Positions 9,014 to 17,938 of a stretch of DNA of 64,000 nucleotides are shown in pieces. The position numbers were made by a program, and so were the translations under genes. The notes beneath the pieces are model-generated. The model was not told the origin of the DNA. It worked only from the letters and a program-made list of their open reading frames with translations, and searched no databases. The stretch is from Sva-07 sp963717385. Lineage in GTDB: Bacteria; Actinomycetota; Acidimicrobiia; Acidimicrobiales; Ilumatobacteraceae. Numbering within the stretch: the first letter of the stretch is position 1; each line of letters opens with the position of its first letter. The stretch covers positions 62,001 through 126,000 of the forward strand of contig CAVQWE010000017.1 in assembly GCA_963717385.1 (NCBI GenBank), read 5' to 3'.

Positions 9014-10204
9014 GTGCTCGATCTCAGTCGGGTGCTGTCGGGGCCGCACTGCACCCGGATGCTCGCCGACATGGGTGCCGATGTGATCAAGATCGAACCG
9101 CCGGCAGGCGACCTCACCCGCTTCGCCACACCGCGCCGCAACGGCCTGTCGAGCTACTTCGTGCAGCAGAACGTCGGGAAGCGCAACCTCTCGCTCGACC
9201 TCGCCACACCGGACGGCGCCGAGATCCTGTTGGGCCTCGCCGAGCATGCCGACGTGCTCGTCGAGAACTATCGCCCGGGCGTGATGGCCCGCCTCGGGCT
9301 CGACGCCGACACTGTCCGAGCCCGCAATCACCGGCTGATCTACGCATCGATCTCGGGCTACGGCCAGACCGGCCCGTGGGTGAAACGCCGGGCGTATGCG
9401 CCAGTCGTCGAGGCCGAGTCGGGCATCGTGGCATCCCAGGGCAACGCCCGCGGCGGCGAGTTGGCGAAGGACCCGCACAGCCACGCCGACGTGTACACCT
9501 CGCTCGAGACCGCTTCTGCCATCCTCGCTGCGCTGTATCAGCGCGAGCACACCGGCGAGGGGCAGTGGATCGACGTGTCGATGGCCGAGACGATGCTGTA
9601 CGTCAACGAACACCTGCACGACTCGCTGTGGGACGGCCACGACGACCCACAGTGGATCCGCAGTTTCCGCCCCGGCGACTACCTCGTGCTCACCGTCGCC
9701 AACGGCGAGTCGCTCGTGGTGAGCGGCCACCCTGCCGAGCGCGGAACGTTCGACTTCTTCATCGCAGCGATGGGTATGCCCGAACTCGCCGACGACCCGC
9801 GCTTCGCCGACGTCGCGACCCGTCTCGTCAACTTCGATGCGTTGCGCACGATCATTCGCGACCATGCCGCAACCGTGCCGGACGCCGAGACGTTCGAGGA
9901 GCAGTTCTCGAAGCACCAACTCGCTGTTGGTCGAGTGCGCCAGCCGGGCGAGCTGACCGACACCGACTGGGCACGAGAGCGCGGCGCTGTGGTCGACGTC
10001 GACGATCGTGGCGGCGGCACGATGCGGGTGCCGAACGTGCCGTGGCGATTCAGCGCGTCACCCGACGTCGGCGTGTCGGGCGTGCCGAAGTACCGAGGCG
10101 AGGACAACCGGTCCGTGCTCGGCGAACTGCTCGGCTACGACGGCGACCGCCTCGACGCGCTCGAGTCCGACGGTGTGTTGTCGAGTCGGCTGCCCGACGG
10201 CTGA
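9014..10204 (+). CDS. CaiB/BaiF family (class III) CoA-transferase
   Basis: A 396-residue enzyme starting, as read, at GTG 9014. It shows the family pattern LDLSRVLSGPHCTRMLADMG, GADVIKIEPP and VLVENYRPG. Asp159 in SHADVYTSLETA is in the place of the catalytic aspartate that forms the acyl anhydride, followed by GEGQWIDVSM. The family normally begins about ten residues earlier (PLSGIRVLDLS). That stretch is present in frame just upstream but has no start codon before a stop at 8963. A plausible true start is GTG 8949 with a one-base error between. Class III enzymes move CoA between carboxylic acids; the substrate here is unknown. It ends 8 bases before the ligase gene, suggesting cotranscription. 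Confidence 0.85.
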   Translation: MLDLSRVLSGPHCTRMLADMGADVIKIEPPAGDLTRFATPRRNGLSSYFVQQNVGKRNLSLDLATPDGAEILLGLAEHADVLVENYRPGVMARLGLDADTVRARNHRLIYASISGYGQTGPWVKRRAYAPVVEAESGIVASQGNARGGELAKDPHSHADVYTSLETASAILAALYQREHTGEGQWIDVSMAETMLYVNEHLHDSLWDGHDDPQWIRSFRPGDYLVLTVANGESLVVSGHPAERGTFDFFIAAMGMPELADDPRFADVATRLVNFDALRTIIRDHAATVPDAETFEEQFSKHQLAVGRVRQPGELTDTDWARERGAVVDVDDRGGGTMRVPNVPWRFSASPDVGVSGVPKYRGEDNRSVLGELLGYDGDRLDALESDGVLSSRLPDG

Positions 10205-10212
10205 CCCATCCG

Positions 10213-11122
10213 ATGGCGTTGTCGTTCCCGGTCCCGCCGATGAAGGCCACGATGGGCTCCACCGGCGCGGTGCCGGACGGCGACGAGTGGGTGTTCGAGA
10301 TCAAGTGGGACGGCTACCGCACGATCGTGCACATCGCCGACGGTGTCGTTCGCCTCCAGAGCACCGCCGGCCACGATGTCACCGGTCGGTGGCCGGAGTT
10401 CGCTGATCTGGCCGCATCGGTGAATGCATCCTCGGCGATTCTCGACGGTGAGCTGATCGTGTTCGGCGACGACGGTCGGCCGGCGTTCGAGTTGGTCCAG
10501 CGCAGCGGCGTCGGCTCCGATCGCCAGGCGGTGATCCAGTTCTTCGACGTGCTGCAGGTTGATGGCACCGACACCATCGAGCTGCCGTATCTCGATCGAC
10601 GACGCCTGCTCGACCAACTGGTGGAACCCGGCGACAACTGGACGGTGCCGGCGTTCACCGTCGGTGACGGGACCGTCACTCGTGGCGGCCACCGCCGACC
10701 AGGGACTCGAAGGCGTGATCGCCAAGCGGGTCGACTCGCGCTACCGACCCGGAGCTCGTTCGAAGGACTGGCGCAAGATCAAGAACCGCACCATCGTCGA
10801 GCTGACGATCGGCGGCTTCACGACCGGTACCGGCAACCGGGCCGACACGTTCGGCGCACTCCTCGTCGGCCGTCCGACACCCAGCGGGCTGAGGTTCGCA
10901 GGCGGCGTCGGCACCGGGTTCGACCAACGCACGCTGCACGACCTCACCACCCGGCTACGTGGTCTGGCCGTCGACACGTGCCCCTTCGAGCCGCCACCAC
11001 CTCGCGCCGTCGCCCGCACTGCGACCTGGGTCGCGCCCGAACTTCGCGCCACGTTCGAGATCGCCGAGTTCACCAACGACGGCTTGGTCCGCCACGCCAG
11101 CTTCGTCCGCCTCGCCGCCTGA
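10213..11122 (+). CDS. ATP-dependent DNA ligase, LigD-ligase type (frame interrupted)
   Basis: The first frame starts at ATG 10213 and carries motif I as IKWDGYR, with Lys31 the adenylated lysine, then LDGELIVF (motif III). Homology changes frame near 10675 and continues with DQGLEGVIAKRVDSRYRPG (motif IV), DWRKIK (motif V) and the OB-fold to VRLAA at 11122. About 300 residues in total, the size of a stand-alone LigD ligase/OB module (LigC-like). These enzymes seal nicks in repair, often with Ku. No Ku, primase or phosphoesterase domain is adjacent. The frame break is most simply a one-base error. Confidence 0.82.
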
Positions 11123-11141
11123 CGTCCGCCCCTCCAAACAC

Positions 11142-11196
11142 CCCGAAACTGCCCCCGTCGGTGACGGTGAGCGTCACGATCCCGGGCAATTTCGGG
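11142..11196. repeat. Dispersed intergenic hairpin repeat, copy 1
   Basis: An imperfect long hairpin with outer arms CCCGAAA / TTTCGGG and inner arms GTGACG / CGTCAC around GTGAGC. It lies between the ligase and kynureninase genes. Similar elements are at 17546-17599 and 40580-40632. It could end transcription of the ligase operon. Confidence 0.6.
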
Positions 11197-11232
11197 TGGG
11201 GTGAGGGGGTCGCCGAGTGCGAGAGTGGGCAG

Positions 11233-12405
11233 ATGATCGAACGGTCGGACGCGGTGCAGCTGGATGCGAACGACCCGCTCGCACGCTGGCGCGACGAGTT
11301 CGTGATCCCCGATCCTGAACTGATCTACCTCGACGGGAACTCGCTCGGCCGGACCCCGAAGCGGACCGCGGAGGCGCTGCATCGGGTGATCGACGAGTGG
11401 TCGGGCGACCTGATCTCGTCGTGGTGGGAGCACGACTGGTTGAACCTGGCGCTGACCGTCGGCGACGAACTCGCCCCGCTGCTCGGCGCTGCGCCGGGCG
11501 AGGTGGCGGTGCACGAGTCGACCACGGTCGGGATCTTCCAGCAGGTGAACGTGGCGCTCGACCTCGTCGGCGACGGCGGTCGACGCAACGTGGTGGCGAT
11601 CGCCGACGAAGACTTCCCCACCGACCGCTACGTGGTCGAGGGCATCGCCCGGCTGCGTGACGTCGAGGTACGCCACGGCCTCGACGATCTCGACGGGGTC
11701 GACGTCGTGCTGCGATCGCTCGTCGACTACCGCACCGCAGAGCTGGCGGACCTGGCCGGCGAAACCGAGCGGGCTCGTGCCGCAGGGGCCACGACGGTGT
11801 GGGACCTGTCGCACGCCGCAGGAGTGCTGCAGCTGGACCTGGCTGGAGCCGGTGTCGACCTCGCCGTGGGCTGCACCTACAAGTTCCTCAACGGCGGCCC
11901 GGGCGCGCCGGCGTTCGTGTACGTGTCGGATCGAGTTACACGACCGCGTGACGCAGCCGATCTGGGGATGGTTCGCGCAGACCGATCAGTTCGCCATGGA
12001 GCGCCCCTTCGACCCACGACCAGGCGTCGGACGCATGCTCAACGGCACGCCGCCGGTACTCGGCCTGACGGCTGCGCGCGAAGGCATCCGGCTGTCGGTC
12101 GACGCGGGCATCGGCGCGATCGCCGAAGAAGGCCCGCTGCGCTCACCGGGTTCGGAATCGACCTCGCCGATCAGTTCGGGTTCGAGAACGCGACGCCACG
12201 GGATCCGCTGCGACGCGGCGGCCACGTCGCGATCCGCCACAGCGACGCCCGCCAGCTCCATGGCGCACTCGGCGAACGCAAGGTGATCATCGACCGACGC
12301 GACCCCGACATCCTCCGCTTCGGGATGTCACCGCTGACCACGAGTTACGCCGACGTGTACGACGCTTTCGCAGCCCTCGCTGACCTCGTTGCGTCACTCG
12401 ATTGA
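11233..12405 (+). CDS. kynU: Kynureninase (frame interrupted twice)
   Basis: Starts MIERSDAVQLDANDPLARWR at ATG 11233 and is a PLP fold-type I enzyme with the kynureninase pattern YLDGNSLGR, the substrate loop SWWEHDW, and the PLP lysine in GCTYKFLNGGPG (Lys217). Frame changes near 11930 and near 12150 separate the middle part (DQFAMERPFDPRPGVGRMLN) from the C-terminal piece, which resumes at GFGIDLADQF and ends LADLVASLD. Kynureninase cleaves kynurenine to anthranilate and alanine in tryptophan degradation. No other kynurenine-pathway gene is beside it. Conserved residues survive on both sides of each break, so sequence error is likely. Confidence 0.85.
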   Translation: MIERSDAVQLDANDPLARWRDEFVIPDPELIYLDGNSLGRTPKRTAEALHRVIDEWSGDLISSWWEHDWLNLALTVGDELAPLLGAAPGEVAVHESTTVGIFQQVNVALDLVGDGGRRNVVAIADEDFPTDRYVVEGIARLRDVEVRHGLDDLDGVDVVLRSLVDYRTAELADLAGETERARAAGATTVWDLSHAAGVLQLDLAGAGVDLAVGCTYKFLNGGPGAPAFVYVSDRVTRPRDAADLGMVRADRSVRHGAPLRPTTRRRTHAQRHAAGTRPDGCARRHPAVGRRGHRRDRRRRPAALTGFGIDLADQFGFENATPRDPLRRGGHVAIRHSDARQLHGALGERKVIIDRRDPDILRFGMSPLTTSYADVYDAFAALADLVASLD

Positions 12406-12504
12406 CGTCACGCCGGGGCCCGGTGGCCCAGTCGAAGGGGTCGGACGCGGCTTCGAGTCGACCATCAACGAGCGCGAATCACTCGGTCACGGCATGCTGG
12501 AGCC

Positions 12505-12852
12505 ATGAGCGTCGTCAAGATCAATGCCATCACGATTCCCGAGGGCATGGGCCCACAGCTCGAAGGTCGCTTCGCCGGTCGGGCGAAGATGGTCGAAGAG
12601 TTCGATGGGTTCGAGGACTTCCAGCTGCTGCGCCCGACCGAGGGCGAGAGTCGCTACTTCGTGTACACCCGCTGGGCGTCCGAGGAGCACTTCCAGGCGT
12701 GGATGAACAGCCAGGACTTCGAGCGTGGGCACGGGTCCGGCCAGGCCGACGGCAATCAGCCGACCGAGGGTGAGGCACCCCGCAAGCCGGTCGCCCAGGG
12801 CGCCGAGCTGATGAGCTTCGAGGTCGTCGAACACGTCATCAAGGGCGCCTGA
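12505..12852 (+). CDS. IsdG/HmoA-like antibiotic-biosynthesis-monooxygenase domain protein (haem oxygenase candidate)
   Basis: A 115-residue single ABM-domain protein. It keeps Asn7, Trp66 and His76, which coincide in number and spacing with the Asn/Trp/His triad of IsdG-family haem-degrading enzymes. RYFVYTRWASEEHFQAW is the typical core. A disordered charged loop (78-98) precedes the last strand. GGAG lies a few bases before the ATG. A haem-degrading activity, opening haem for iron, is inference from the triad; generic ABM proteins of other function exist. It stands alone between kynureninase and aspartate kinase. Confidence 0.75.
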   Translation: MSVVKINAITIPEGMGPQLEGRFAGRAKMVEEFDGFEDFQLLRPTEGESRYFVYTRWASEEHFQAWMNSQDFERGHGSGQADGNQPTEGEAPRKPVAQGAELMSFEVVEHVIKGA

Positions 12853-12863
12853 TCCACCCACCT

Positions 12864-12919
12864 CGCTGTTCGTGAACTCGTGCGGCAACTGTTCCGCACC
12901 GAGTTCACGACAACGAGCG
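12864..12919 (+). terminator. Long hairpin between the ABM gene and lysC
   Basis: CGTGAACTCG-TGCGG pairs with CCGCACCGAGTTCACG with one bulged base, enclosed by CGCTGTT and AACGAGCG. No T-run follows, so its action is inferred from position after the stop at 12852. Confidence 0.5.
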
Positions 12920-12958
12920 GAGCGCCACAGCACCCGCGGCTTGTAACCTCCCTCACCC

Positions 12959-14209
12959 GTGGCACTGATCGTCCAGAAATACGGCGGCACCTCCGTGGCC
13001 GACCCCGACCGCATCCACGCGGTCGCCGACAACGTTGCGTTCACCAAGAAGCGCGGCAACGACGTCATCGTCGTGGTGTCGGCCATGGGCAAGGCCACCG
13101 ACAACCTGATCGCCCTCGCCAACTCGGTGTCGACAACGCAACCCGGTCGCGAGATGGACATGCTGCTCACCACCGGCGAGCGCGTCACCGCGGCGCTGAT
13201 GACCATGGCACTGGCCGATCGCGGCATCGACGCCGTCAGCTACACCGGCAGTCAGGTCGGCATCATCACCGACACCGCTCATCGCAAGGCCAAGATCGTC
13301 GAGGTCAAGGGCGACCGCGTGCGCCAGTCGCTCAGCGAGGGCAAGGTCTGCGTGATCGCCGGCTTCCAGGGCGTGAGCACCGACAAAGAGGTCACCACGA
13401 TGGGTCGGGGCGCTTCCGACCTCACCGCATCGGCGCTGGCCCAGGCGATGGGCGCCGACGCCTGCGAGATCTACACCGACGTCACCGGCGTGTTCACCGC
13501 CGACCCGCGCATCGTGCCCCAGGCTCGAAAGCTGGCCAAGGTGCACTTCGACGAGATGCTCGAGATGGCCGGCGCCGGCTCCAAGGTGCTGGCGCTGCGT
13601 TCGGTCGAGTTCGCCCGCAATCACGACGTTCCACTCCACGTCCGTTCCGCATTCACCTGGGAACCCGGCACGTGGGTCACCAACGAGGAGGCTTCGATGG
13701 AAGATCCGATCATCTCCGGTGTCGTCACCGACATGTCGGAAGCAAAGGTCACCGTGTTCGGTGTGCCCGACCGACCCGGCATCTCCGCCGCGCTGTTCGA
13801 GCCGCTCGCCGACGCCAACGTCAACGTCGACATGATCGTGCAGAACACCTCGACTCAGGGCACCACCGACATCAGCTTCACGATGCCGATGGCCGACATG
13901 GGCGACGCCGAGCAGATCGTGTCCCGCGTGGCCACCGAGATCGGCGCCACCGGGGTGTCGCACGACAACGACATCGCCAAGGTGTCGCTCGTCGGTGCCG
14001 GCATGAAGTCGGCGCCCGGCATCGCCGCGAAGATGTTCCGGGTGCTCGCCGACGAAGACGTCAACATCCACATGATCTCGACGTCCACGATCAGGGTGTC
14101 CGTCGTCTGCGCCGCCGGCGACATGGAACGTGCTGCACGCTCCTTGCACACTGCGTTCGGACTCGACTCCGGCGTCGACTATTCAGCACCCCTCCCCGAA
14201 CGCAAGTGA
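12959..14209 (+). CDS. lysC: Aspartate kinase
   Basis: A 416-residue aspartokinase with GTG start. The kinase domain begins VQKYGGTSVAD (Lys7 in KYGGTS). It contains FQGVSTDKEVTTMGRG and the aspartate-binding TTGERVTA. Residues about 265-405 form two ACT domains (SEAKVTVFGVPDRPG and IAKVSLVGAGM), which bind lysine and/or threonine for feedback control. It makes aspartyl phosphate, the first step to lysine, methionine and threonine. The next enzyme, asd, lies 2.3 kb downstream, separated by a CorC-type gene and a methyltransferase. Full length; a TAACCT hexamer sits nine bases before the start. Confidence 0.96.
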   Translation: MALIVQKYGGTSVADPDRIHAVADNVAFTKKRGNDVIVVVSAMGKATDNLIALANSVSTTQPGREMDMLLTTGERVTAALMTMALADRGIDAVSYTGSQVGIITDTAHRKAKIVEVKGDRVRQSLSEGKVCVIAGFQGVSTDKEVTTMGRGASDLTASALAQAMGADACEIYTDVTGVFTADPRIVPQARKLAKVHFDEMLEMAGAGSKVLALRSVEFARNHDVPLHVRSAFTWEPGTWVTNEEASMEDPIISGVVTDMSEAKVTVFGVPDRPGISAALFEPLADANVNVDMIVQNTSTQGTTDISFTMPMADMGDAEQIVSRVATEIGATGVSHDNDIAKVSLVGAGMKSAPGIAAKMFRVLADEDVNIHMISTSTIRVSVVCAAGDMERAARSLHTAFGLDSGVDYSAPLPERK

Positions 14210-14216
14210 CGGCCAC

Positions 14217-14249
14217 GATCACAACGCGGGTCTGACCCCTGTTGTGATC
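14217..14249 (+). terminator. Terminator-like hairpin after lysC
   Basis: GATCACAAC and GTTGTGATC form a perfect 9-bp outer stem, with an inner GGGT/ACCC stem. It begins eight bases after the lysC stop and has no T-run. Confidence 0.55.
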
Positions 14250-14277
14250 GGCGCGGAGAACGCGGGTGTGATCGCGC

Positions 14278-15585
14278 TTGAATGTCACCTACATGGGTGA
14301 CGTCTGGCCACAACTGCTCCTCGTCGCGATTCTCGTGCTGGTCAACGCGGCGTTCGCCGGCACCGAGCTCGCGCTCGTGTCGCTGCGGGAGAGCCAGCTG
14401 CAGCGCCTGGAGGACGGCTCGGCCACGGGGACCGTGCTCGCCCGCCTGGCTCGCCAGCCCAACCAGTTCCTCGCCACCATCCAGGTCGGCATCACTCTCG
14501 CCGGGTTCCTCGCGTCTGCGGCAGCGGCGGTCTCGTTGGCCGAGCCACTCGAAGCACCGCTGAGTTTCCTGGGCGGAGCAGCGGGCCCCGTTTCGGTCAT
14601 CGTGGTCACGTTGATCCTCGCCTACTTCACGTTGGTCTTCGGCGAACTCGCACCCAAACGCATCGCCATGCAACGCGCCGAGAAGTGGGGCATGGTCATG
14701 GCTCGACCGCTCGACGTCCTGTCCACGATCACGAAACCGGTCGTGTGGCTGCTCTCGAAGTCGACCGACATCGCCGTCCGCGTCCTCGGCGGCGACCCCG
14801 ATCGCCAGCGCGAAGAGGTGACCGGCGACGAATTGCGCGACATGGTCGCCATCCACGAGACGTTCCCGCCCGAGCAGCGCCAGATCATCGACGGCGCCTT
14901 CGAGATCGCCGAGCGCACCCTCGACGAGGTGATGGTGCCGCGCACCGACGTCGTCGTCATCGATGCTGACGCCACCTGCGCCGAAGCGCTCGACCTGCTC
15001 GTCGAGTCGGGCCACTCGCGGGCCCCTGTGGCCGAGAAACGCAACCTCGACAAGCCCGTGGGGATGGTCGGCCTGCGGAGCCTGATCGACCGAGGAGACG
15101 AACCGGTCACATCAGCGATGTGGGACATCCCGGCGTTCCCAGACGCGGCACGAGTCCTCACCGCGCTGCGCGAATTCCAGGCACGACGAACCCAGATGGC
15201 GGTGGTCATCGACGAGTACGCCCGCACGGTGGGCATCGTCACCGTCGAGGATCTCGTCGAGGAACTCGTCGGCGAGATCTGGGACGAGACCGATCCTGAT
15301 GCAACCGACGTCATCCACGAAGCCGACGGGTCGATCGTGCTGCCTGGCACGTTCCCCGTCCACGATCTGGTCGATCTCGACGTCGAACTGCCCGACGGCG
15401 ACTACACCACGATCGCTGGGCTCGTCCTCGACGCGATGAATCGGTTCCCCGAGAGAGGTGAGTCGATCGACATCGACGATTGGCACATCACGATCCGCAG
15501 CGTCGGACGCCACCGGATCACCCAGGTGGCGTTGCGTCGGATCGCCGACGACGGCGATCAGCGAACCGTGGCGATCAACCAGTAG
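14278..15585 (+). CDS. CNNM-CBS-CorC/HlyC domain membrane protein (HlyC/CorC family)
   Basis: A 435-residue protein with three parts. Residues about 5-175 are the CNNM/DUF21 membrane domain: an N-terminal helix LLLVAILVLVNAAFAGTE, a second around FLASAAAAVSL, a third VSVIVVTLILAYFTLVF, and the hallmark GELAPKRIA. Two CBS motifs follow (about 205-330; EVMVPRTDVV, then VVIDEYARTVGIVTVEDLVE). Last is a CorC/HlyC C-terminal domain with DYTTIAGLVLDAM. Relatives export Mg2+/Co2+ or act as transporter accessories; haemolysin is a historical name. The start is uncertain between TTG 14278 and ATG 14293, neither with a good SD. Its 3' end overlaps the convergent methyltransferase by 28 bases. Confidence 0.88.
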   Translation: MNVTYMGDVWPQLLLVAILVLVNAAFAGTELALVSLRESQLQRLEDGSATGTVLARLARQPNQFLATIQVGITLAGFLASAAAAVSLAEPLEAPLSFLGGAAGPVSVIVVTLILAYFTLVFGELAPKRIAMQRAEKWGMVMARPLDVLSTITKPVVWLLSKSTDIAVRVLGGDPDRQREEVTGDELRDMVAIHETFPPEQRQIIDGAFEIAERTLDEVMVPRTDVVVIDADATCAEALDLLVESGHSRAPVAEKRNLDKPVGMVGLRSLIDRGDEPVTSAMWDIPAFPDAARVLTALREFQARRTQMAVVIDEYARTVGIVTVEDLVEELVGEIWDETDPDATDVIHEADGSIVLPGTFPVHDLVDLDVELPDGDYTTIAGLVLDAMNRFPERGESIDIDDWHITIRSVGRHRITQVALRRIADDGDQRTVAINQ

Positions 15586-16397
15586 TGGTTGGGGTTGATC
15601 CCGTCGAACTCCTGGTTGACAGCGCCCCGACCGGTGATCTTGCTCTTCGGGTTGCGCCAGATCTCGATGTCGGTGAGCAACGGCGACAGCGGGCCGATCA
15701 ACTCGTCGGGTTGCAGGCGGTTGGCTTGCCAGCCGAGGCGGGCAGCCATGCGACGCTGCGAGAGCCACGGCCCGAACTTCGGGATGCGGAACAGCCCTCG
15801 GGTGATGCCACCGAGCGGCAACAACACGATGTCCTGCGCACTACGCGCCCGATAGTTCAACACCACCTTGCCGCCCGGTCGGGTGATCCGCACCGCCTCG
15901 GACGTCAACTCCAACGCGTCGTCGGTGTCGCAGTGTTGAAGGGTGATGTAGCTGAACGCCACATCGGTGGAGTTCGGTGGCAGGTCGAGCGTGTGGCCGT
16001 CGCTCACATGGCTCGTGCGGAGCCGGTCGACCTTGCCGAACTGACTGACGGTTTCGATGCATCGTTCGAGGAAACCCGCATCGAGGTCGCAGGCAACCAC
16101 TGAGGCATATTCGCGGGTGAACGCGCAGGTCATCCGGCCGATGCCGGAACCGATCTCGACGAGCGTCTTGTCCTCAGGGCCACGGCCCTCGGCATCGACG
16201 GCTCGCAAGCCGAACACCGTGAGATACGCGGGTACTTCAGAGTCGCCGCTGGCAACGAACTGCTCGAGCGTGAGCTCGCTGCCGGTTTCGTTGTTGAAGA
16301 CCCAGCCAGTGGTGCGAACGACGTCGTCACCGCTCGCTTGACGTTCACTGGTCTGGCCAGCGGCCTTCCACGGCACCAGTTGGGGGCGACGACGCAT
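15558..16397 (-). CDS. Class I SAM-dependent methyltransferase
   Basis: About 279 residues from ATG 16397 (MRRRPQLVPWKAA). The SAM-binding glycine loop is LVEIGSGIGRMT, followed by VVACDLDAGFLERC (acidic ribose-binding loop) and AFSYITLQHCDTDDALEL (post-motif helix). The C-terminal third is basic and lacks recognisable substrate features. The substrate cannot be predicted. It is divergent from asd with about 100 bases between, and its 3' end overlaps the CorC-family gene on the other strand. Confidence 0.8.
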   Translation of the reverse strand: MRRRPQLVPWKAAGQTSERQASGDDVVRTTGWVFNNETGSELTLEQFVASGDSEVPAYLTVFGLRAVDAEGRGPEDKTLVEIGSGIGRMTCAFTREYASVVACDLDAGFLERCIETVSQFGKVDRLRTSHVSDGHTLDLPPNSTDVAFSYITLQHCDTDDALELTSEAVRITRPGGKVVLNYRARSAQDIVLLPLGGITRGLFRIPKFGPWLSQRRMAARLGWQANRLQPDELIGPLSPLLTDIEIWRNPKSKITGRGAVNQEFDGINPNHYWLIATVR

Positions 16398-16485
16398 GCT
16401 TGGAGTGTGCCAGAGCAGCCGTCGATCCACCCAGCGCGCCTGTCGTCAGCGCGAAACTCGAAGCGGCCTCACCGATCCCGACCGT

Positions 16486-16501
16486 TATCGTTTCGATCAT
16501 G
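16486..16501 (+). promoter_or_regulatory. Leaderless promoter -10 of asd
   Basis: TATCGT at 16486-16491, seven bases, then the ATG of asd. No Shine-Dalgarno is visible. Confidence 0.45.
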
Positions 16502-17539
16502 TCTGGAGCACTTCGTGTCGGTGTCGTCGGAGCCACGGGTCAGGTCGGCAGCGTCATGCGCCGCCTGCTCGACGAGCGCAACTTCCCTGTGAGCGAGATG
16601 CGTTACTTCGCCTCGGCTCGCTCGGCGGGCACCACCCTGCCGTGGAAGGGCAACGACATCGTCGTCGAAGATGCCGAGATCGCCGATCCGAGCGGGCTCG
16701 ACATTGCCCTGTTCTCGGCCGGCGCCACCTCGTCGCGAGCGCTCGCGCCCAAGTTCGCTGCCGCTGGGGCGATCGTGATCGACAACTCGTCCGCGTTTCG
16801 CATGGACCCCGACGTGCCGCTCGTGGTGTCCGAGGTCAACGGTGAACTGGTCGTCAACCCGCCCAAGGGCATCATCGCCAACCCGAACTGCACGACCATG
16901 GCATTCATGCCCGTGATCAAGCCGCTGCACGCCGAGGCAGGGCTGACCCGATTGATCGTGTCGACCTATCAGGCGGTGTCGGGCGGCGGGCTGGCAGGCG
17001 TCGACGAACTCGACAAACAAGCTCGTGAGGTCGTGGATCGTGCCGCCGAACTCACCCACGACGGCGCCGCCGTCGAGTTCCCCGCGCCGTCGAAGTTCGT
17101 GAAGCCGATCGCGTTCAACGTGCTGGCGATGGCAGGTTCGATCGTCGACGACGGTTCGTTCGAGACCGACGAGGAACAGAAACTGCGCAACGAGAGCCGC
17201 AAGATCCTGGAGATTCCCGAACTCCTCGTGTCGGGCACCTGCGTGCGGGTACCGGTGTTCACCGGCCACTCACTGTCGATCAACGCCGAGTTCGAGCGCC
17301 CCATCAGCGTCGAACGGGCCACCGAGCTGCTCGGTGCCGCCGAGGGTGTCGTGCTGTCCGAGGTTCCGACCCCGCTCGAGGCTGCCGGCAACGACCCCTG
17401 CTACGTCGGTCGCCTCCGAGTCGACCCGGGGGCACCTGACGGGCGAGGCCTCGTGATGTTCGTCAGCAACGACAACCTTCGCAAGGGCGCTGCCCTCAAC
17501 GCCATCCAAATCGCCGAACTGGTCCAGTCGAAGCGATGA
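16499..17539 (+). CDS. asd: Aspartate-semialdehyde dehydrogenase
   Basis: A 346-residue enzyme with NADP-binding GATGQVG at 11-17 and the catalytic cysteine Cys131 in ANPNCTTM. The substrate-binding STYQAVSGGG and VPVFTGHS (active-site His) are also present. It reduces aspartyl phosphate to the semialdehyde, the branch point to diaminopimelate/lysine and homoserine. The start was chosen at ATG 16499 (MSGALRVGVVG), close to the Rossmann strand as is normal. It lies just after lysC in the pathway but is not in the same operon. Confidence 0.96.
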   Translation: MSGALRVGVVGATGQVGSVMRRLLDERNFPVSEMRYFASARSAGTTLPWKGNDIVVEDAEIADPSGLDIALFSAGATSSRALAPKFAAAGAIVIDNSSAFRMDPDVPLVVSEVNGELVVNPPKGIIANPNCTTMAFMPVIKPLHAEAGLTRLIVSTYQAVSGGGLAGVDELDKQAREVVDRAAELTHDGAAVEFPAPSKFVKPIAFNVLAMAGSIVDDGSFETDEEQKLRNESRKILEIPELLVSGTCVRVPVFTGHSLSINAEFERPISVERATELLGAAEGVVLSEVPTPLEAAGNDPCYVGRLRVDPGAPDGRGLVMFVSNDNLRKGAALNAIQIAELVQSKR

Positions 17540-17545
17540 CAATCA

Positions 17546-17599
17546 CCCGAAATGTCCCTGGATCGTGACGCTGAGCGTCACGGACGAGGGTTTTTCGGG
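17546..17599. repeat. Dispersed intergenic hairpin repeat, copy 2
   Basis: The most symmetrical copy. Outer arms are CCCGAAA / TTTCGGG, middle arms CCCT / AGGG, and inner arms CGTGACGC / GCGTCACG around TGA. It sits between the convergent asd and MazG genes, where a bidirectional terminator would be useful. Confidence 0.65.
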
Positions 17600-17616
17600 G
17601 TCGAGGCGAGACACCT

Positions 17617-17895
17617 TCAGCAGGTGCAGGGGATGGAGCCGCACTTGGGGCAGCCGTCGGCGAAGCGGGCGATCGCTTGGTTCAGATCGACACCTTGCTG
17701 ATTGGCGAGCGTCGCCACCCAGGCCACCACATCACCGAATTCGTGCACACGTTGTTCGTGGGTGCCTTTGCGAACCGCTTGAGCCAACTCGCCGATCTCT
17801 TCGGCCAGCCAGGCCACGGTGGCCGACACCCCACGCTCGCGGTCGCGATCACCGTAGGTGCGTTCGATCACGTCCTGCAGTTCGGCGAAGTCCAC
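17617..17895 (-). CDS. MazG-like nucleotide pyrophosphohydrolase with Cys-rich tail
   Basis: About 92 residues from GTG 17895 (VDFAELQDVIERTYGDRD); an in-frame TTG lies six codons upstream. The all-alpha MazG fold is marked by WLAEEIGELAQAVRKG (EExxE metal ligands) and EFGDVVAWVATLA (ExxD). The last ten residues, CPKCGSIPCTC, hold four cysteines that look like a zinc-binding tail. Family members hydrolyse (d)NTPs to monophosphates for pool sanitation. It is followed by the NERD-helicase gene on the same strand. Confidence 0.85.
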   Translation of the reverse strand: MDFAELQDVIERTYGDRDRERGVSATVAWLAEEIGELAQAVRKGTHEQRVHEFGDVVAWVATLANQQGVDLNQAIARFADGCPKCGSIPCTC

Positions 17896-17938
17896 GAGCG
17901 CCGACCGTAGCAAGACGTCGCATCAGGACGCGGCGTCG

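Noticed and set aside
9376..12405. A continuous 1009-codon plus-strand frame
   Set aside because: It only joins an off-frame run through the CoA-transferase, the first part of the ligase and the kynureninase. The real genes have their own starts and motifs.
12406..12504. Terminator around the GCCGGGGCCCGG stretch after kynureninase
   Set aside because: The symmetry is short and GC-driven with no T-run, so it is not above background at this base composition.
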